This document shows positions 7,814 to 17,409 of a stretch of 64,000 bases of DNA, in pieces. A program made the position numbers and the translations under genes. Source of the DNA: Mesobacillus foraminis (GTDB lineage Bacteria > Bacillota > Bacilli > Bacillales > Cytobacillaceae); the NCBI RefSeq assembly GCF_004340465.1, contig NZ_SLVV01000001.1, positions 124,001 through 188,000 on the forward strand. The letters are read 5' to 3'. Numbering within the stretch: position 1 is the stretch's first letter; each line of letters opens with the position of its first letter. The notes below the pieces were generated by a model that saw nothing but the letters and a program-made list of their open reading frames with translations, was not told the DNA's origin and made no database searches.

Positions 7814-8818
7814 TTATTGTGCTGCTTTAATTCCTTTTTCATCAAAATACTTCTGTGCACCAGGGTGAACATCGATTCCCACACCATTCAAGGCGTTTTC
7901 TGGCTTAATCTGTTCAGCCTTTGCGTGTGTTACCTGGTCAAGGTTTTCAAAAATGGCTTTTGTCACATCATATACGACATCTTCAGAAAGATCCGATTTT
8001 ACGACAAGCATTGCCTGTACAGCTACAGTTGGAACAGCAGATCCCAATTTATATGTTCCGGATGGCACTTCATCCTTCGTGTAGTATGGATACTTTTCAA
8101 TCAAAGCGTCTGCTTTGTCTGCATCGACAGGGACAATCACTACTTTTTCTGTTGCAGAGAGTTCTTCTACAGCAGCTGTAGGTGTTCCAGCTGTTACAAA
8201 TGCTGCATCAATGTTGCCATCTTTAATTCCATTTACAGACTCATCGAAGCTTAAGTCCTGCTTCTGGATATCTTCCAGTTTCATGCCATAGACTTCAAGG
8301 ATCTGTTCTGCATTGGCAGCAGTACCGGATCCGGGAGCACCAATGGAAACTTTCTTTCCTTTTAAATCTTCAACTGTTTTAATTCCTGACTTTTCAGTAG
8401 TAACAATTTGGATTGTTTCAGGATAAAGTGTTCCGATCGCCTGGATATTATCAATTGCATTCCCTTCAAACATTAGCTTTCCTTCTGTGGCATATGAAGC
8501 AATATCTGTTTGAGTAAAGGCAATTTCACCCTTGTTGTCTTTAATGCTTTGCATGTTTTCTGCAGAAGCACCTGTTGTTTCGGCGTTTGTATCAATTCCA
8601 GTAGCATCGGATACAATGTTTGCAAAAGATCCGCCCAGCGGGAAGTATGTACCGCCAGTACCGCCTGTCAGGATACTCATAAACTTGGGTTTTTCACCTG
8701 ATGATTTTTCGTTGTCGTTTTCAGAGCTGCCCTCTTCATTGCCTCCGCCGCATGCAGCCAGGAGCATCGAGAGTACTAACATCAAGATTGTTGTCATTAG
8801 AAACTTTCTTTTTTTCAT
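7814..8818 (-). CDS. TAXI-family TRAP solute-binding lipoprotein
   Basis: 334 residues. A signal peptide with lipobox LLAACGG (Cys23) anchors it to the outer face of the membrane. The mature part has the TAXI features FMSILTGGTGGTYFPLGG, TTGASAENMQ and the SIGAPGSGTAANAEQIL segment. It binds substrate and hands it to the DctQM permease encoded two genes downstream. It is first in its operon, divergent from yjcH. A Glu/Asn/Ser-rich linker follows the lipid-bearing Cys. Confidence 0.93.
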   Translation of the reverse strand: MKKRKFLMTTILMLVLSMLLAACGGGNEEGSSENDNEKSSGEKPKFMSILTGGTGGTYFPLGGSFANIVSDATGIDTNAETTGASAENMQSIKDNKGEIAFTQTDIASYATEGKLMFEGNAIDNIQAIGTLYPETIQIVTTEKSGIKTVEDLKGKKVSIGAPGSGTAANAEQILEVYGMKLEDIQKQDLSFDESVNGIKDGNIDAAFVTAGTPTAAVEELSATEKVVIVPVDADKADALIEKYPYYTKDEVPSGTYKLGSAVPTVAVQAMLVVKSDLSEDVVYDVTKAIFENLDQVTHAKAEQIKPENALNGVGIDVHPGAQKYFDEKGIKAAQ

Positions 8819-9019
8819 GCATAATTCCCCCTTTTAAAGATTCTCAGACTCCATTTTATTCTAACTACCAGTCCATAATCTTGTCAATTAAACTGTTCAA
8901 TAACAGCCCTCCCTTTCTGCCTTTGTAAAATAGCAGGAAAAGCATTTTACCAATGCTTATGCTAAAATCAACTTAATTAGAGAAGATTTTTAAAAATTCA
9001 GCAGGGCGGAGGTTACATT

Positions 9020-9742
9020 ATGAGCTTTCCCAGGGGGACACTTAACGAACTAAAATTACACAGCAACGCACTAGAAGAGGAGATGACACTCCTTGTTTAC
9101 CAGCCGGCAGCGTTTTCTCCTTTAAATAAGTACACGATAATGATTGCTCAGGACGGAAGAGATTATTTTCAGTTGGGGAGAATTGGCCGAGTGGCTGACG
9201 AGCTTCTGGCCGCAAAGAAAATTGAAAATTTGATGATCATTGGGATACCCTATCATTCTGTTGAAGATCGTTGGAAGAAATATCACCCTGACGGAGAGCA
9301 GAACGAAGCATATATTCGGTTTCTTGCCCACGAGCTGGTACCGTTTATTGACAGGAACTTTCCAACTTTGCAGGTGGGCATGGGTCGTGCATTGATCGGG
9401 GACTCTCTTGGGGCAACTGTTTCTCTCAGAACAGCCTTGAGATATCCACATACATTCAGCAAAGTGATCCTTCAATCTCCATATGTAAATGAAAAGGTCC
9501 TTCAGGAAACCCTGGATTTTCCTGAAGGACCGCAATTGGATATTTACCATACAGTCGGAAGCAAAGAAACCGAGGTGAAAACGACAAAAGAAGGCATTCA
9601 GGACTTTTTAACTCCAAACCGGGAGCTTTCAAGAATCCTTGAAACCAAAACTCTATCCTATCATTACGGGGAATTTGAAGGTGGCCATTTTTGGACGCAC
9701 TGGCAGCCAGATATAAAGGAAGCATTGCAGAAGATATTATAA
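9020..9742 (+). CDS. yjcH: Putative esterase (YjcH family)
   Basis: 240-residue alpha/beta hydrolase of the esterase-D-like group. It has the nucleophile elbow GDSLGA (Ser near residue 134), an acid region following LDIYHTVGSKETEV, and GGHFWTHW supplying the catalytic His. Substrate unknown. It is followed in the same direction by yjcG and yjcF. B. subtilis has the same trio, which supports the name. The ATG has AGGGCGGAGG upstream. Confidence 0.85.
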   Translation: MSFPRGTLNELKLHSNALEEEMTLLVYQPAAFSPLNKYTIMIAQDGRDYFQLGRIGRVADELLAAKKIENLMIIGIPYHSVEDRWKKYHPDGEQNEAYIRFLAHELVPFIDRNFPTLQVGMGRALIGDSLGATVSLRTALRYPHTFSKVILQSPYVNEKVLQETLDFPEGPQLDIYHTVGSKETEVKTTKEGIQDFLTPNRELSRILETKTLSYHYGEFEGGHFWTHWQPDIKEALQKIL

Positions 9743-9866
9743 AACCTTTTCCCGCGAGGACATAAGGTTTATCATATTATATATTTCGAAAATTTGTTAT
9801 AATGGTATGCACTCCTATAAATGGCCAATTTATGGATAGGATAAAAAAGAAATTGGAGGTAGTGAT

Positions 9867-10376
9867 ATGAAATTTGGCGTTGTGATTTTCCCCTCGAAAA
9901 AGATTCAGGATTTTGCTAATTCGTTCAGGAAACGGTATGACTCGAACTATGCTCTGATTCCTCCCCATATAACCCTGAGATCCGCTTTTACTGCAACGGA
10001 AGAAGAGATTAGAGACATTGCCCAAAAGATCGGTGAGATTGCAAGGAGTTTTGAACCTGTCACAATAAACATCACCAAATTCAGTTCATTTACTCCCGTG
10101 AACAATGTCATCTACTTGAAAGTGGAACCTTCAGAAAAGCTAGAAAAGCTTCATACCGAGTTAAAACTTAATTTTGAAAGTGATCAGGAATATAACTTTG
10201 TCCCTCATATCACAATTGGCCAAAAGCTTTCGGATGATGAGCATTCTGATGTATTTGGATCACTGCGCATGGACAAAGTCAGCTTTACAGAGTCTGTGGA
10301 CCGTATTCATTTGCTTTATCAGCTTGAAAACGGATCCTGGACAGTTTATGAAACATTTCGACTTGGAAAGGAATAA
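9867..10376 (+). CDS. yjcG: 2'-5' RNA ligase-like phosphoesterase YjcG
   Basis: 169 residues of the 2H phosphoesterase superfamily. The two HxTx motifs are visible as PHITL (about residue 32) and PHITI (about residue 113). Members hydrolyse or ligate 2'-5' or cyclic phosphodiester bonds; the natural substrate of YjcG is not known. GGAGG precedes the ATG. yjcF starts six bases after its stop. Confidence 0.9.
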   Translation: MKFGVVIFPSKKIQDFANSFRKRYDSNYALIPPHITLRSAFTATEEEIRDIAQKIGEIARSFEPVTINITKFSSFTPVNNVIYLKVEPSEKLEKLHTELKLNFESDQEYNFVPHITIGQKLSDDEHSDVFGSLRMDKVSFTESVDRIHLLYQLENGSWTVYETFRLGKE

Positions 10377-10382
10377 ACTATC

Positions 10383-10805
10383 GTGGAAGTAAGAAAAGTC
10401 AGCAATGAAAAAGAATTATCCGATGCCTTCTCGGTTCGGAAAACAGTATTCATCGGCGAACAAAATGTTCCCGAAGAAGAAGAAATAGATCAATTTGAAG
10501 ATGAGGCAGCCCATTTTGTTTTGTATCAGGATGAAGTACCGGCTGGCGCCGGGCGCTTCAGAGTCCTGGATGGAGTTGGCAAGGTGGAACGAATTTGCGT
10601 GTTGAAATCCCAGCGCGGAACAGGAGCTGGAAACGCCATTATGTCCAAAATCGAGGATTACGCCAAATCCCAAGGGATATCCGCTCTTAAGCTGAACGCA
10701 CAGGTACATGCCATTCCTTTTTACAGCAAGCTTGGCTACACCGTCACTTCCGAGGAGTTCCTGGATGCGGGCATTCCACATAAAACAATGAAAAAGAACA
10801 TTTAA
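10383..10805 (+). CDS. yjcF: GNAT N-acetyltransferase YjcF
   Basis: 140-residue single GNAT domain. The acetyl-CoA loop is ICVLKSQRGTGAGNAIM (Q/RxxGxG/A), and the end GYTVTSEEFLDAGIPHKTM is typical of the YjcF/ElaA-like group. It starts with GTG, and AAAGGAAT in the end of yjcG serves as ribosome site. Acceptor substrate unknown. Confidence 0.88.
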   Translation: MEVRKVSNEKELSDAFSVRKTVFIGEQNVPEEEEIDQFEDEAAHFVLYQDEVPAGAGRFRVLDGVGKVERICVLKSQRGTGAGNAIMSKIEDYAKSQGISALKLNAQVHAIPFYSKLGYTVTSEEFLDAGIPHKTMKKNI

Positions 10806-10810
10806 AAAAT

Positions 10811-10834
10811 AAAAGGGCCATCACGGCCCTTTTT
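10811..10834. terminator. Bidirectional terminator after yjcF
   Basis: AAAAGGGCC-ATCAC-GGCCCTTTTT, a 9-bp stem including the A/T tails. It ends yjcHGF and the convergent small gene. Confidence 0.9.
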
Positions 10835-10845
10835 ACATGTCATGA

Positions 10846-11121
10846 CTAGATGGTTTCGGAAAAGAACCAGCCTTTTCCTGTTACTTCGGAATACACTCTT
10901 TCAACCGACTCATCGTTCATTTTTACTTTTGAATTTCGGTAATGTTGAGGATCCTGCTTTCTTTTAGGAACCTCATATTCTTGCTCACGGGTGCTTTCAA
11001 CGGCTTTGATCCTGGGAATTCTTGCTACATGGGTGAGGGGAACTGAATTCGAATCAACCATTGTTTCCCGTTCAGCATATTGCATATATTGGTAGTTTGT
11101 CACCGGAAGAATATACCCCAT
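10846..11121 (-). CDS. Small conserved protein of unknown function
   Basis: 91 residues, charged and probably soluble, with no membrane segment. It begins MGYILPVTNYQYMQYAERE and ends WFFSETI. A ribosome site GGAGGGAG lies about 8 bases before the ATG. It is divergent from yjcD and lies where B. subtilis has small genes between yjcD and yjcF. No domain recognised. Confidence 0.65.
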   Translation of the reverse strand: MGYILPVTNYQYMQYAERETMVDSNSVPLTHVARIPRIKAVESTREQEYEVPKRKQDPQHYRNSKVKMNDESVERVYSEVTGKGWFFSETI

Positions 11122-11305
11122 CTCTTCTCCCTCCTGTCTTACAAGTCTTTTTATGTAAATTCCAATTTATAGTTTATATATTATATTCTTCTGGTTTATA
11201 CCCGTTTTTAAGGGGGTATAAACCACTATTTTACCTTTAGAAAAAACAGCCAATCTGATATGATAGAACCTGTCTAATTTTTGGCCGAAAAAGAGGGTAT
11301 CAGTT

Positions 11306-13603
11306 ATGAAGATTGCTAGATACAAAAATAAAATGATTCATCTTGACAATGTACGACGCGAGGATTTTCAAAAACTTTACGATGACAGCAAAAAAGGGAG
11401 TCTTATATGTCCCGGATGCGGCGAGCCGCTGCGAATGCACCTTGGCATTCGGTCACATCCCTATTTCTACCACCATCTGTCTAAGGGGTCCAACTGTAAT
11501 GATACCACCAATTCCGAGCCACCCAGATATGAGCCCAGCGACAGCAATGAATATATAGAAACGAACGGATTCCGGCTGCCCAAATCCCGTGCTGTACTGG
11601 CAGAGGAACCCCAGACTTCCTACAAGGCATCCCAGCCTCTTAAAATTACGAGACCTTTCAGCAGGGGAAATGCTTCTCCTAATTCGGTGCAAAGTGACTA
11701 TCTCCGAAAGCTTGAGGCAATTGGCATCCGCTTTGACGGCAACCAGGAAAAGGCGGTCGTCAATACCGACGGCCCGCTGCTGATCCTTGCTGGAGCCGGG
11801 AGCGGCAAAACAAGGGTTCTTACAGCCAGGACCGCCTATATGCTTCAAGAACAGAAAGCCAATCCTCAGTCGCTGATGCTTGTAACCTTTACAGCAAAAG
11901 CGGCCTCTGAAATGAAAAGAAGACTGATCAGTTATCCCGGTATGGACCAGGAGCGAATTCATCAGATTGTCTCAGGAACCTTCCACAGCATCTTTTATAA
12001 AATCCTGCTCTATCACTCGAAGGAAAAGTGGTCCAGCAGCAACTTACTAAAAAAAGAATGGCAGAAGGAACAAATCGTTAAAGAAGCTGGCAGAGCTCTC
12101 GGGTTGGACGAAAAAGAATTCGCATATGATCTTGCGCTCCAGCAAATTGGTTTATGGAAAAACACTATGGTTCTCCCTAGGCAAGTGAAACCAGATAGTC
12201 CCTGGGAAGAGAAAACTTCTCTCTTATATGAACGCTATGAATCTTCGAAAGAAAAGAACGGCTACTTTGATTTTGATGATATGCTGATTGGCTGCCACCG
12301 TCTGTTTTCAGACCGTCCGCAGTTGTTGGAACAGTATCAGGCCAGGTTCGAGCATTTCCTTATCGATGAATTTCAGGATATCAACAAAGTACAGTACGAA
12401 TTAATCAAAATGCTATCGGCCAGAACGAAAAATGTTTGTGCGGTCGGAGATGATGACCAGTCGATCTATGCATTCCGTGGGAGTGATCCTTCCTATCTGC
12501 TGGAATTTGAAAAGGATTTTCCGGGTGCCGAGATTGTCCTGCTGAACCAAAATTACCGGTCTCCGCATGAAATCGTTGAAACGGCCAATACAATCATATC
12601 CGCTAATCAGCAAAGACATAAAAAAGAAATGAAGGCCCAGTACGCCCGCGAAGTTCAGCCAGTCCTCTTCTACCCATACGACGAAGAAGAGGAAGCTACC
12701 ATGATTCTGACGGATATCCAGGAACGCATTGAAATGGGAGCAAGCCCTGAGGATTTTGCCATCCTGTTTCGGACAAACACCGCCAGCCGGGCCGTGTTTG
12801 AACGTCTCGCTGCTTCAAGCCTCCCCTTCAGGATGGACCAAAATATGGAATCCTTTTATGAGCGGTTTATGATAAAGGGGATGCTTGCCTTCTTCCGATT
12901 GAGCCTTAATGAAGATCACACGGATGCTATTCGCAACATCCTCCCTTCTCTTTTTCTTAAGCAATCCATATTCCGGGATCTGCAGGCGGAAAGCATCCTG
13001 AAGGACTGTTCCATGCTCGAAGCCCTGGCTCACGTCAGAACAGGTTTCGCTTTCCAGGAGCAAAAGTTGAAAAAACTGGCTGATGTGGTAAGATCCCTTT
13101 CCCGCCTTTCTCCATTGGCTGCAATTGAGTGTGTCGAGAAAGACCTGGGCTATCAGGATTTTATAAAGAAACGAGGGAGTGAAGGGAATAAGTGGGACAA
13201 AGGCTCCGATGATATCCGCGACTTAAAGGTGGCAGCAAAAAACTTTGAGAATATCGCTGACTTCGTTGAGCATGCCGACCATATGATCGGGATGAACAGG
13301 GAGGTAAAACAGGCCGGAAAGAATCTAGTAAAAGCCATCACCTTAAGCACGATCCATCGATCGAAAGGACTTGAGTACAATACGGTCTATGTGCTCGGTG
13401 CAGTGGATGGAAGTCTCCCGCATGACTTCGCTTTGGATTCATACCGGAATGGAGACCCGCAGCCATTAGAAGAAGAACGGCGTCTCCTCTATGTAGCAGT
13501 AACTCGGGCAATGGAAAAGCTCTATATCTCCGTGCCTCATTACCGGAGGGGACGTAAAGCAAACCCTTCCCGTTTTTTAAATGGTTTGAACAAAAATCTT
13601 TAG
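11306..13603 (+). CDS. yjcD: UvrD/PcrA-like ATP-dependent DNA helicase YjcD
   Basis: 765 residues. The first about 60 residues carry a CPGCG zinc-knuckle-like segment followed by YFYHH, resembling the CoiA nuclease N-terminus. The SF1A helicase core follows: Walker A GAGSGKT, DEFQD, GDDDQSIYAFRGS, the TIHRSKGLEYNTVYVLG motif V region and VAVTRAMEKLYI motif VI. It unwinds DNA 3'-5' by analogy with UvrD; the specific role of YjcD is not settled. It sits beside spoVIF as in B. subtilis. Confidence 0.92.
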   Translation: MKIARYKNKMIHLDNVRREDFQKLYDDSKKGSLICPGCGEPLRMHLGIRSHPYFYHHLSKGSNCNDTTNSEPPRYEPSDSNEYIETNGFRLPKSRAVLAEEPQTSYKASQPLKITRPFSRGNASPNSVQSDYLRKLEAIGIRFDGNQEKAVVNTDGPLLILAGAGSGKTRVLTARTAYMLQEQKANPQSLMLVTFTAKAASEMKRRLISYPGMDQERIHQIVSGTFHSIFYKILLYHSKEKWSSSNLLKKEWQKEQIVKEAGRALGLDEKEFAYDLALQQIGLWKNTMVLPRQVKPDSPWEEKTSLLYERYESSKEKNGYFDFDDMLIGCHRLFSDRPQLLEQYQARFEHFLIDEFQDINKVQYELIKMLSARTKNVCAVGDDDQSIYAFRGSDPSYLLEFEKDFPGAEIVLLNQNYRSPHEIVETANTIISANQQRHKKEMKAQYAREVQPVLFYPYDEEEEATMILTDIQERIEMGASPEDFAILFRTNTASRAVFERLAASSLPFRMDQNMESFYERFMIKGMLAFFRLSLNEDHTDAIRNILPSLFLKQSIFRDLQAESILKDCSMLEALAHVRTGFAFQEQKLKKLADVVRSLSRLSPLAAIECVEKDLGYQDFIKKRGSEGNKWDKGSDDIRDLKVAAKNFENIADFVEHADHMIGMNREVKQAGKNLVKAITLSTIHRSKGLEYNTVYVLGAVDGSLPHDFALDSYRNGDPQPLEEERRLLYVAVTRAMEKLYISVPHYRRGRKANPSRFLNGLNKNL

Positions 13604-13666
13604 CCATCCCTATGAAGGGATTGCCAGGAAGAGCTTCATTTGGAAGAGCCACAATCGAACATGTTT

Positions 13667-13701
13667 AAGGCGTGAATTCAGCTGGAATTCACGCCTTTTT
13701 T
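13667..13701 (+). terminator. Terminator of yjcD
   Basis: AAGGCGTGAATT pairs with AATTCACGCCTT, loop of 7 bases, then TTTTT. Strong and well placed 60 bases after the stop. Confidence 0.9.
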
Positions 13702-13933
13702 AGTGATTCGGTTTTGCATTCCATTTCTCAGGCAATAAGAGTGGGATCTCTTAATATAACTCACTCGTGAAGGTCACATATTGTCTGTATAAAATTCTCC
13801 TTCACCATTGCCTTGGAAACGTATAAACTGTTTAATCCCACTTTAATCGTCAAAAGCAGGGCTTTTTTGGCACACCTCTGGTAACTTAAGGAGGGCCTGC
13901 TCTGACGAGAAAGGCCCTTGCCTTTCTTCTTTC

Positions 13934-14188
13934 CTACTTTTTATTAATCATTTTGGAAATTTGATTGAAGTCGAGCTGCTTTCCGTCCTTGACTATGGAT
14001 TCAACAATCTTGTCTTCCATTTCTTTTGGGACATTTTTATTGGCGATTTGCGATACTCTCCGGATGACGCCGCGTACGGTCTTCTCATCTTTAAAGTTTG
14101 CATTTTGCAGGGAATTTGCCAGATCAAAAATATCTTTCATGTTCACGCCTGTTTTCTTTTCAATATTTTTAAAGAAATGATTATCCAT
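13934..14188 (-). CDS. spoVIF: Stage VI sporulation protein F
   Basis: 84 residues. It starts MDNHFFKNIEKKTGVNMKD and contains a basic helical segment (TVRGVIRRVSQIANKNVP) and a Lys-rich end. It matches SpoVIF (YjcC), a mother-cell protein needed for late coat assembly under GerE-linked control in B. subtilis. It lies next to yjcD as there. GGGGCGTG precedes the ATG. Confidence 0.88.
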   Translation of the reverse strand: MDNHFFKNIEKKTGVNMKDIFDLANSLQNANFKDEKTVRGVIRRVSQIANKNVPKEMEDKIVESIVKDGKQLDFNQISKMINKK

Positions 14189-14393
14189 TTTAAAACATCA
14201 CGCCCCTTCTTAAACTACTCTATAGTATGAATGGGGCAAAAAATGGTGAAAGAAAACCTGGGGAGCTGGCAGGCTCTTCCGGCTTTTCATGAATTCCATT
14301 AGGCTTCTTTTCCGGCCAGTTTGCTTCGTATGCCGTTAAAGAGGGCTACCGCATTATCCTCCCATCGTCCTTCGAATCATCCAGCCTATCCTT

Positions 14394-15377
14394 CTATCCT
14401 TTTTTCGGTTCAAGAATCAACTTGCCTGATGTCTTTCTTCCCTGCAGCAATGAATGCACCTCACCTGCTTCTTCGAGGGGAAATACTCCGCCTATCGTAA
14501 GCCTCAGTCTCCCGTCTGCAGCGTATTGAAATAGTTCACTTACACTTGGAAGGAGCAGCTCAGGCCTTCTCATAACCTGTGGCAAAAAAAAGCCAATGAC
14601 CGCCTGGTTTCTCGCCATTAACGAAGATGGATAAAACCTGCTCTGCTCTCCACTGGCAACTCCAAAGATAACAAGTCTGCCAAAATCCGCCAGGCACTTC
14701 AATGTTTTATTGAAAACATCCCCTCCTGCCATTTCCAGTGCCACATCCACACCCTTTCCTTGTGTTGCTTCAAGTACCTCTTGGTCCCAGTGAGGTTCTC
14801 GGTAATTGACGAGCACATCAGCCCCCATTTCTTTTGCCAGCGCCAGCTTTTCAGGGGTGCTTGCAGTGGCAACCACCTTGCCGGCTCCAAAAATTTTCGC
14901 CAATTGGACAGCAAGTGTGCCAACACCTCCCGCTGCAGCGTGAACAAGAACACTTTCGCCTTTTTCTAGCCGGCCCATCGTTTTTAATACATGATAAGCA
15001 CTAAGCCCCTGTAAAGGCAGGGCGGCAGCTGTCACGAAATCCAGCTGATCAGGAAGCGGAATCAAGCTTCGCTCATCTGCAAGGACATATTCTGCATAAC
15101 CGCCTGATTCAATCAATGTAACAACCCTCGTCCCAGGAGCTACACTTGTAACTTTATCCCCCACTTCGATGACGATGCCCGCAACCTCTGCCCCAGGAAT
15201 GAATGGGAGCGGTGTCGGGACTACATATTGCCCTTCCCGCCGGGCTGTATCCGCATAATTCACACCAACGGCAAATACTTCTATGACTACCTGGCGACCG
15301 GAAACAATGGGACGTCGTGCCTGAATGACCTCCAAAACCTCGGGGCCGCCGAACTTTTTGAATTGTATCGCTTTCAT
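14394..15377 (-). CDS. Zinc-type/quinone oxidoreductase (MDR family)
   Basis: 327 residues of the quinone reductase (Qor-like) branch of medium-chain dehydrogenases. The N-terminal GroES-like fold has GVNYADTARREGQY and GAEVAGIVIEVG. The NAD(P)-binding segment is HAAAGGVGTLAVQLAKIFGA, followed by VNYREPHWDQEVLEATQGKG. The zinc ligands of alcohol dehydrogenases are absent, so it is probably an NADPH-dependent enone/quinone reductase. It is collinear with the phosphotransferase and acyl-CoA ligase genes, but with a 520-base gap. Confidence 0.85.
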   Translation of the reverse strand: MKAIQFKKFGGPEVLEVIQARRPIVSGRQVVIEVFAVGVNYADTARREGQYVVPTPLPFIPGAEVAGIVIEVGDKVTSVAPGTRVVTLIESGGYAEYVLADERSLIPLPDQLDFVTAAALPLQGLSAYHVLKTMGRLEKGESVLVHAAAGGVGTLAVQLAKIFGAGKVVATASTPEKLALAKEMGADVLVNYREPHWDQEVLEATQGKGVDVALEMAGGDVFNKTLKCLADFGRLVIFGVASGEQSRFYPSSLMARNQAVIGFFLPQVMRRPELLLPSVSELFQYAADGRLRLTIGGVFPLEEAGEVHSLLQGRKTSGKLILEPKKG

Positions 15378-15898
15378 TTTTGCTCTCTCCCTGTTTTTGC
15401 CTTGAAACCAGGCTTTATTTCTTTAAATACAGCTGCACCTTCTTGTAAATAAATCATTGTCCATTAATTAGCTCCTGTTCCACATTCCTTCTTACCTCTC
15501 AAAAGCCATGCCGGGGAGAGAGGGGTCATCTTGCTGCAAGCTAGGATGCTTCTTCCTATAAATGATCGAGAGAAGACGAAGACCAGAGCATGAATAACTC
15601 CAAGCTGAGGCAGAATAGGTTCTGCACTGAATAAAACTTCCTAGAAGGATGGAGGTCGACCAAGCAAGGCAGGATTTTACCTTCCTCCATCAGCAAACAA
15701 CCGCTAACTGTGAGAAACATGGTGCTGACGTGCTAATTCCCCTCTCCAGAGCGCAAGGATTCATATTGCCCTCACAAGCCCAGGCTTTTACAAGTTCCGG
15801 CTTGGACAATCCAGTCACGACCGTATCATTCTGCAAATCTCATATTCTTCCTCATTTATTCCTACCGGTTTCAAAAAGGCATGTAACGCACCAGCCTT
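15378..15898. other. Intergenic region, no gene recognised
   Basis: 520 bases between the phosphotransferase and the quinone reductase. GATGGAGG and CCTCCATC form an 8-bp inverted repeat about 28 bases apart, near 15641-15686. A 85-codon plus-strand ORF lacks a ribosome site and any recognisable sequence. The DNA may be the remains of a lost gene of this fatty-acid block. Confidence 0.4.
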
Positions 15899-16966
15899 CT
15901 AGCTGATAGCAATATGCGCTGCATAGCTCATCAGATTCCGCACAGTATAATTAAACCTCGCGAACCGGAAGTCTTTTGTTTGGCCCATTTTATAACGATA
16001 GTAGATCTGCTGGAGGATGACTGCCAGTTTAAAATAAGCAAATGTTAAATAAAAATTCATCCCTGAAACGTCACGGCCGCTTCTCCTTGCATACTCTTCT
16101 ATAAATTCCTGCCTTGACATAAACCCCGGCTGAACCGTAACCGAAGTTTTTCCAAAACCTTTCTTTAACAAGTCCGGATCATCTTCCTGGAGCCAGTATC
16201 CAAGTGCTACCCCAAGATCTGCAAGCGGATCTCCGACAGTGCTCATTTCCCAGTCGAATAAACCGTTCATTTTTGTAAAGTCTTCGTTGAACATGGCATT
16301 ATTGAGTTTATAATCATAGTGAATGACAGATGTTTCATGCTTTTTAGGGATATGTTTTACAAGCCAGGAGATCAAGAAATCTGCTTCCTTTAAATCGTCC
16401 GTCTTTGCTTGTTCATAGCGCCTAATCCAGCCATGGATTTGTCTCTCCATGAATCCCTCAGGCTTTGAGAGTTCTCCAAGTTTTGTCTTCCGATAATCAA
16501 TGGAATGCAATTCAACCAGTTTATCAATCATAATGCTGGATATTCTTTTTCCAAGCTCTTCAGCAGGCTGGATCCATTCGGGGTATGAAGTGTCGAGCAC
16601 TGTTCCATGCTTGCGTTCCATCAGCTGGAAAGGACTGCCGATCACGGAGAGATCATCTGTAAATAAGATGGGTTTGGGAACAGGTGAAAAAAGAGGCTGA
16701 ATTTCCGATATAATTCTTTGCTCTCTTTCCATATCATGTGCTTTTGGAGCAACAGGGCCAAGCGGAGGCCGGCGAAGAACGGCTTCCCATTCTGCTATTC
16801 TTAATTGGTAGGTGAGGTTGGAGTGTCCTGCCGAAAACTGTCTGATTTCCAGGCGGTCATAAGGCAGACCATCAATATTTTTCCTTAAAAACCATTCGAG
16901 AGAAACAATATCCAATTCTTCTCCCTGCCTGACCGGGATTGTATCGAGATCAATTTGTTTATGCAT
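15899..16966 (-). CDS. Phosphotransferase family protein (ACAD10-N/APH-like)
   Basis: About 355 residues of the aminoglycoside-phosphotransferase-like kinase fold. It has FSAGHSNLTYQLR (nucleotide loop), the Brenner-type motif VIHYDYKLNNAMF with the catalytic Asp, and FDWEMSTVGDPLADLG with the metal-binding Asp. This subgroup is found with acyl-CoA dehydrogenases and may phosphorylate hydroxy-acids or hydroxyacyl-CoA. The ATG at 16966 is preferred because AAAGGGG lies 7 bases upstream; in-frame starts exist up to 17002. A TetR-type palindrome lies about 380 bases upstream. Confidence 0.85.
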   Translation of the reverse strand: MHKQIDLDTIPVRQGEELDIVSLEWFLRKNIDGLPYDRLEIRQFSAGHSNLTYQLRIAEWEAVLRRPPLGPVAPKAHDMEREQRIISEIQPLFSPVPKPILFTDDLSVIGSPFQLMERKHGTVLDTSYPEWIQPAEELGKRISSIMIDKLVELHSIDYRKTKLGELSKPEGFMERQIHGWIRRYEQAKTDDLKEADFLISWLVKHIPKKHETSVIHYDYKLNNAMFNEDFTKMNGLFDWEMSTVGDPLADLGVALGYWLQEDDPDLLKKGFGKTSVTVQPGFMSRQEFIEEYARRSGRDVSGMNFYLTFAYFKLAVILQQIYYRYKMGQTKDFRFARFNYTVRNLMSYAAHIAIS

Positions 16967-17409
16967 GTGCATTCCCCTTTCCTGTTTCATATTAATTTTC
17001 ATAAGAACCTATGCACCAAAAAAACTCCTGCAGCACCCCTAAGTGTATATAATAGTATAACTATTCTGTCTTTTTGAATCAAAATAGAAGGCCTTGAAAA
17101 CTTTTTGCGATTTACAGGCCTATTTCCGTACATACATTTTAATACCGTAGATTTTTTATTCATGAAATCTTTAATTTACTCTAAAAAGAGATGGTTATAC
17201 CATCAGTATTTAATGTGAGCCAGGATGCTATCGAGTGCTTCTAACAAAACTCATCGTTCATTTTTCTAAATGATAAAATAAAGAGCATGATTGATATGAG
17301 CCCTGCAACAGTTTCTCCAAGCCTTACTGTTCGTTCTCCCCTCATCTTACTAACTAGTTAGTATGTGGAGCCCTCAAGATGGCGGAAGAACTCCCTTCCG
17401 CCACCCTAG
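16967..17409. other. Leader region of the phosphotransferase gene
   Basis: 440 bases between tetR and the phosphotransferase. It holds a TetR-type palindrome at 17348-17363 and, just after the tetR stop, a hairpin (GGCGGAAG at 17381-17388 with CTTCCGCC at 17395-17402) lacking a clear U-tract. No ORF with a ribosome site. Confidence 0.5.
17348..17363. promoter_or_regulatory. TetR-type operator (site 1)
   Basis: Perfect 16-base palindrome TACTAACTAGTTAGTA. Its core ACTAACTAGTTAGT shares the pattern ACTRACYRGTYAGT with the palindrome upstream of the acyl-CoA ligase at 19920-19933. It lies next to the tetR gene, ahead of the phosphotransferase gene. Confidence 0.7.

Noticed and set aside
13893-13917. 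Hairpin GGGCCT/AGGCCC after spoVIF
   Set aside because: 6-bp stem with a 13-base loop and no U-tract; too weak to call a terminator.
14231-14393. Possible gene end on the minus strand (GRWEDNAVALFNGIRSKLAGKEA-like, split here as GRWEDNAVALF and NGIRSKLAGKEA)
   Set aside because: Looks like the C-terminus of a lost protein, but the upstream part and family cannot be told, so it is not listed as a feature.
15649-15906. 85-codon plus-strand ORF
   Set aside because: No ribosome site, no recognisable sequence, and it runs into the end of the phosphotransferase gene on the other strand.
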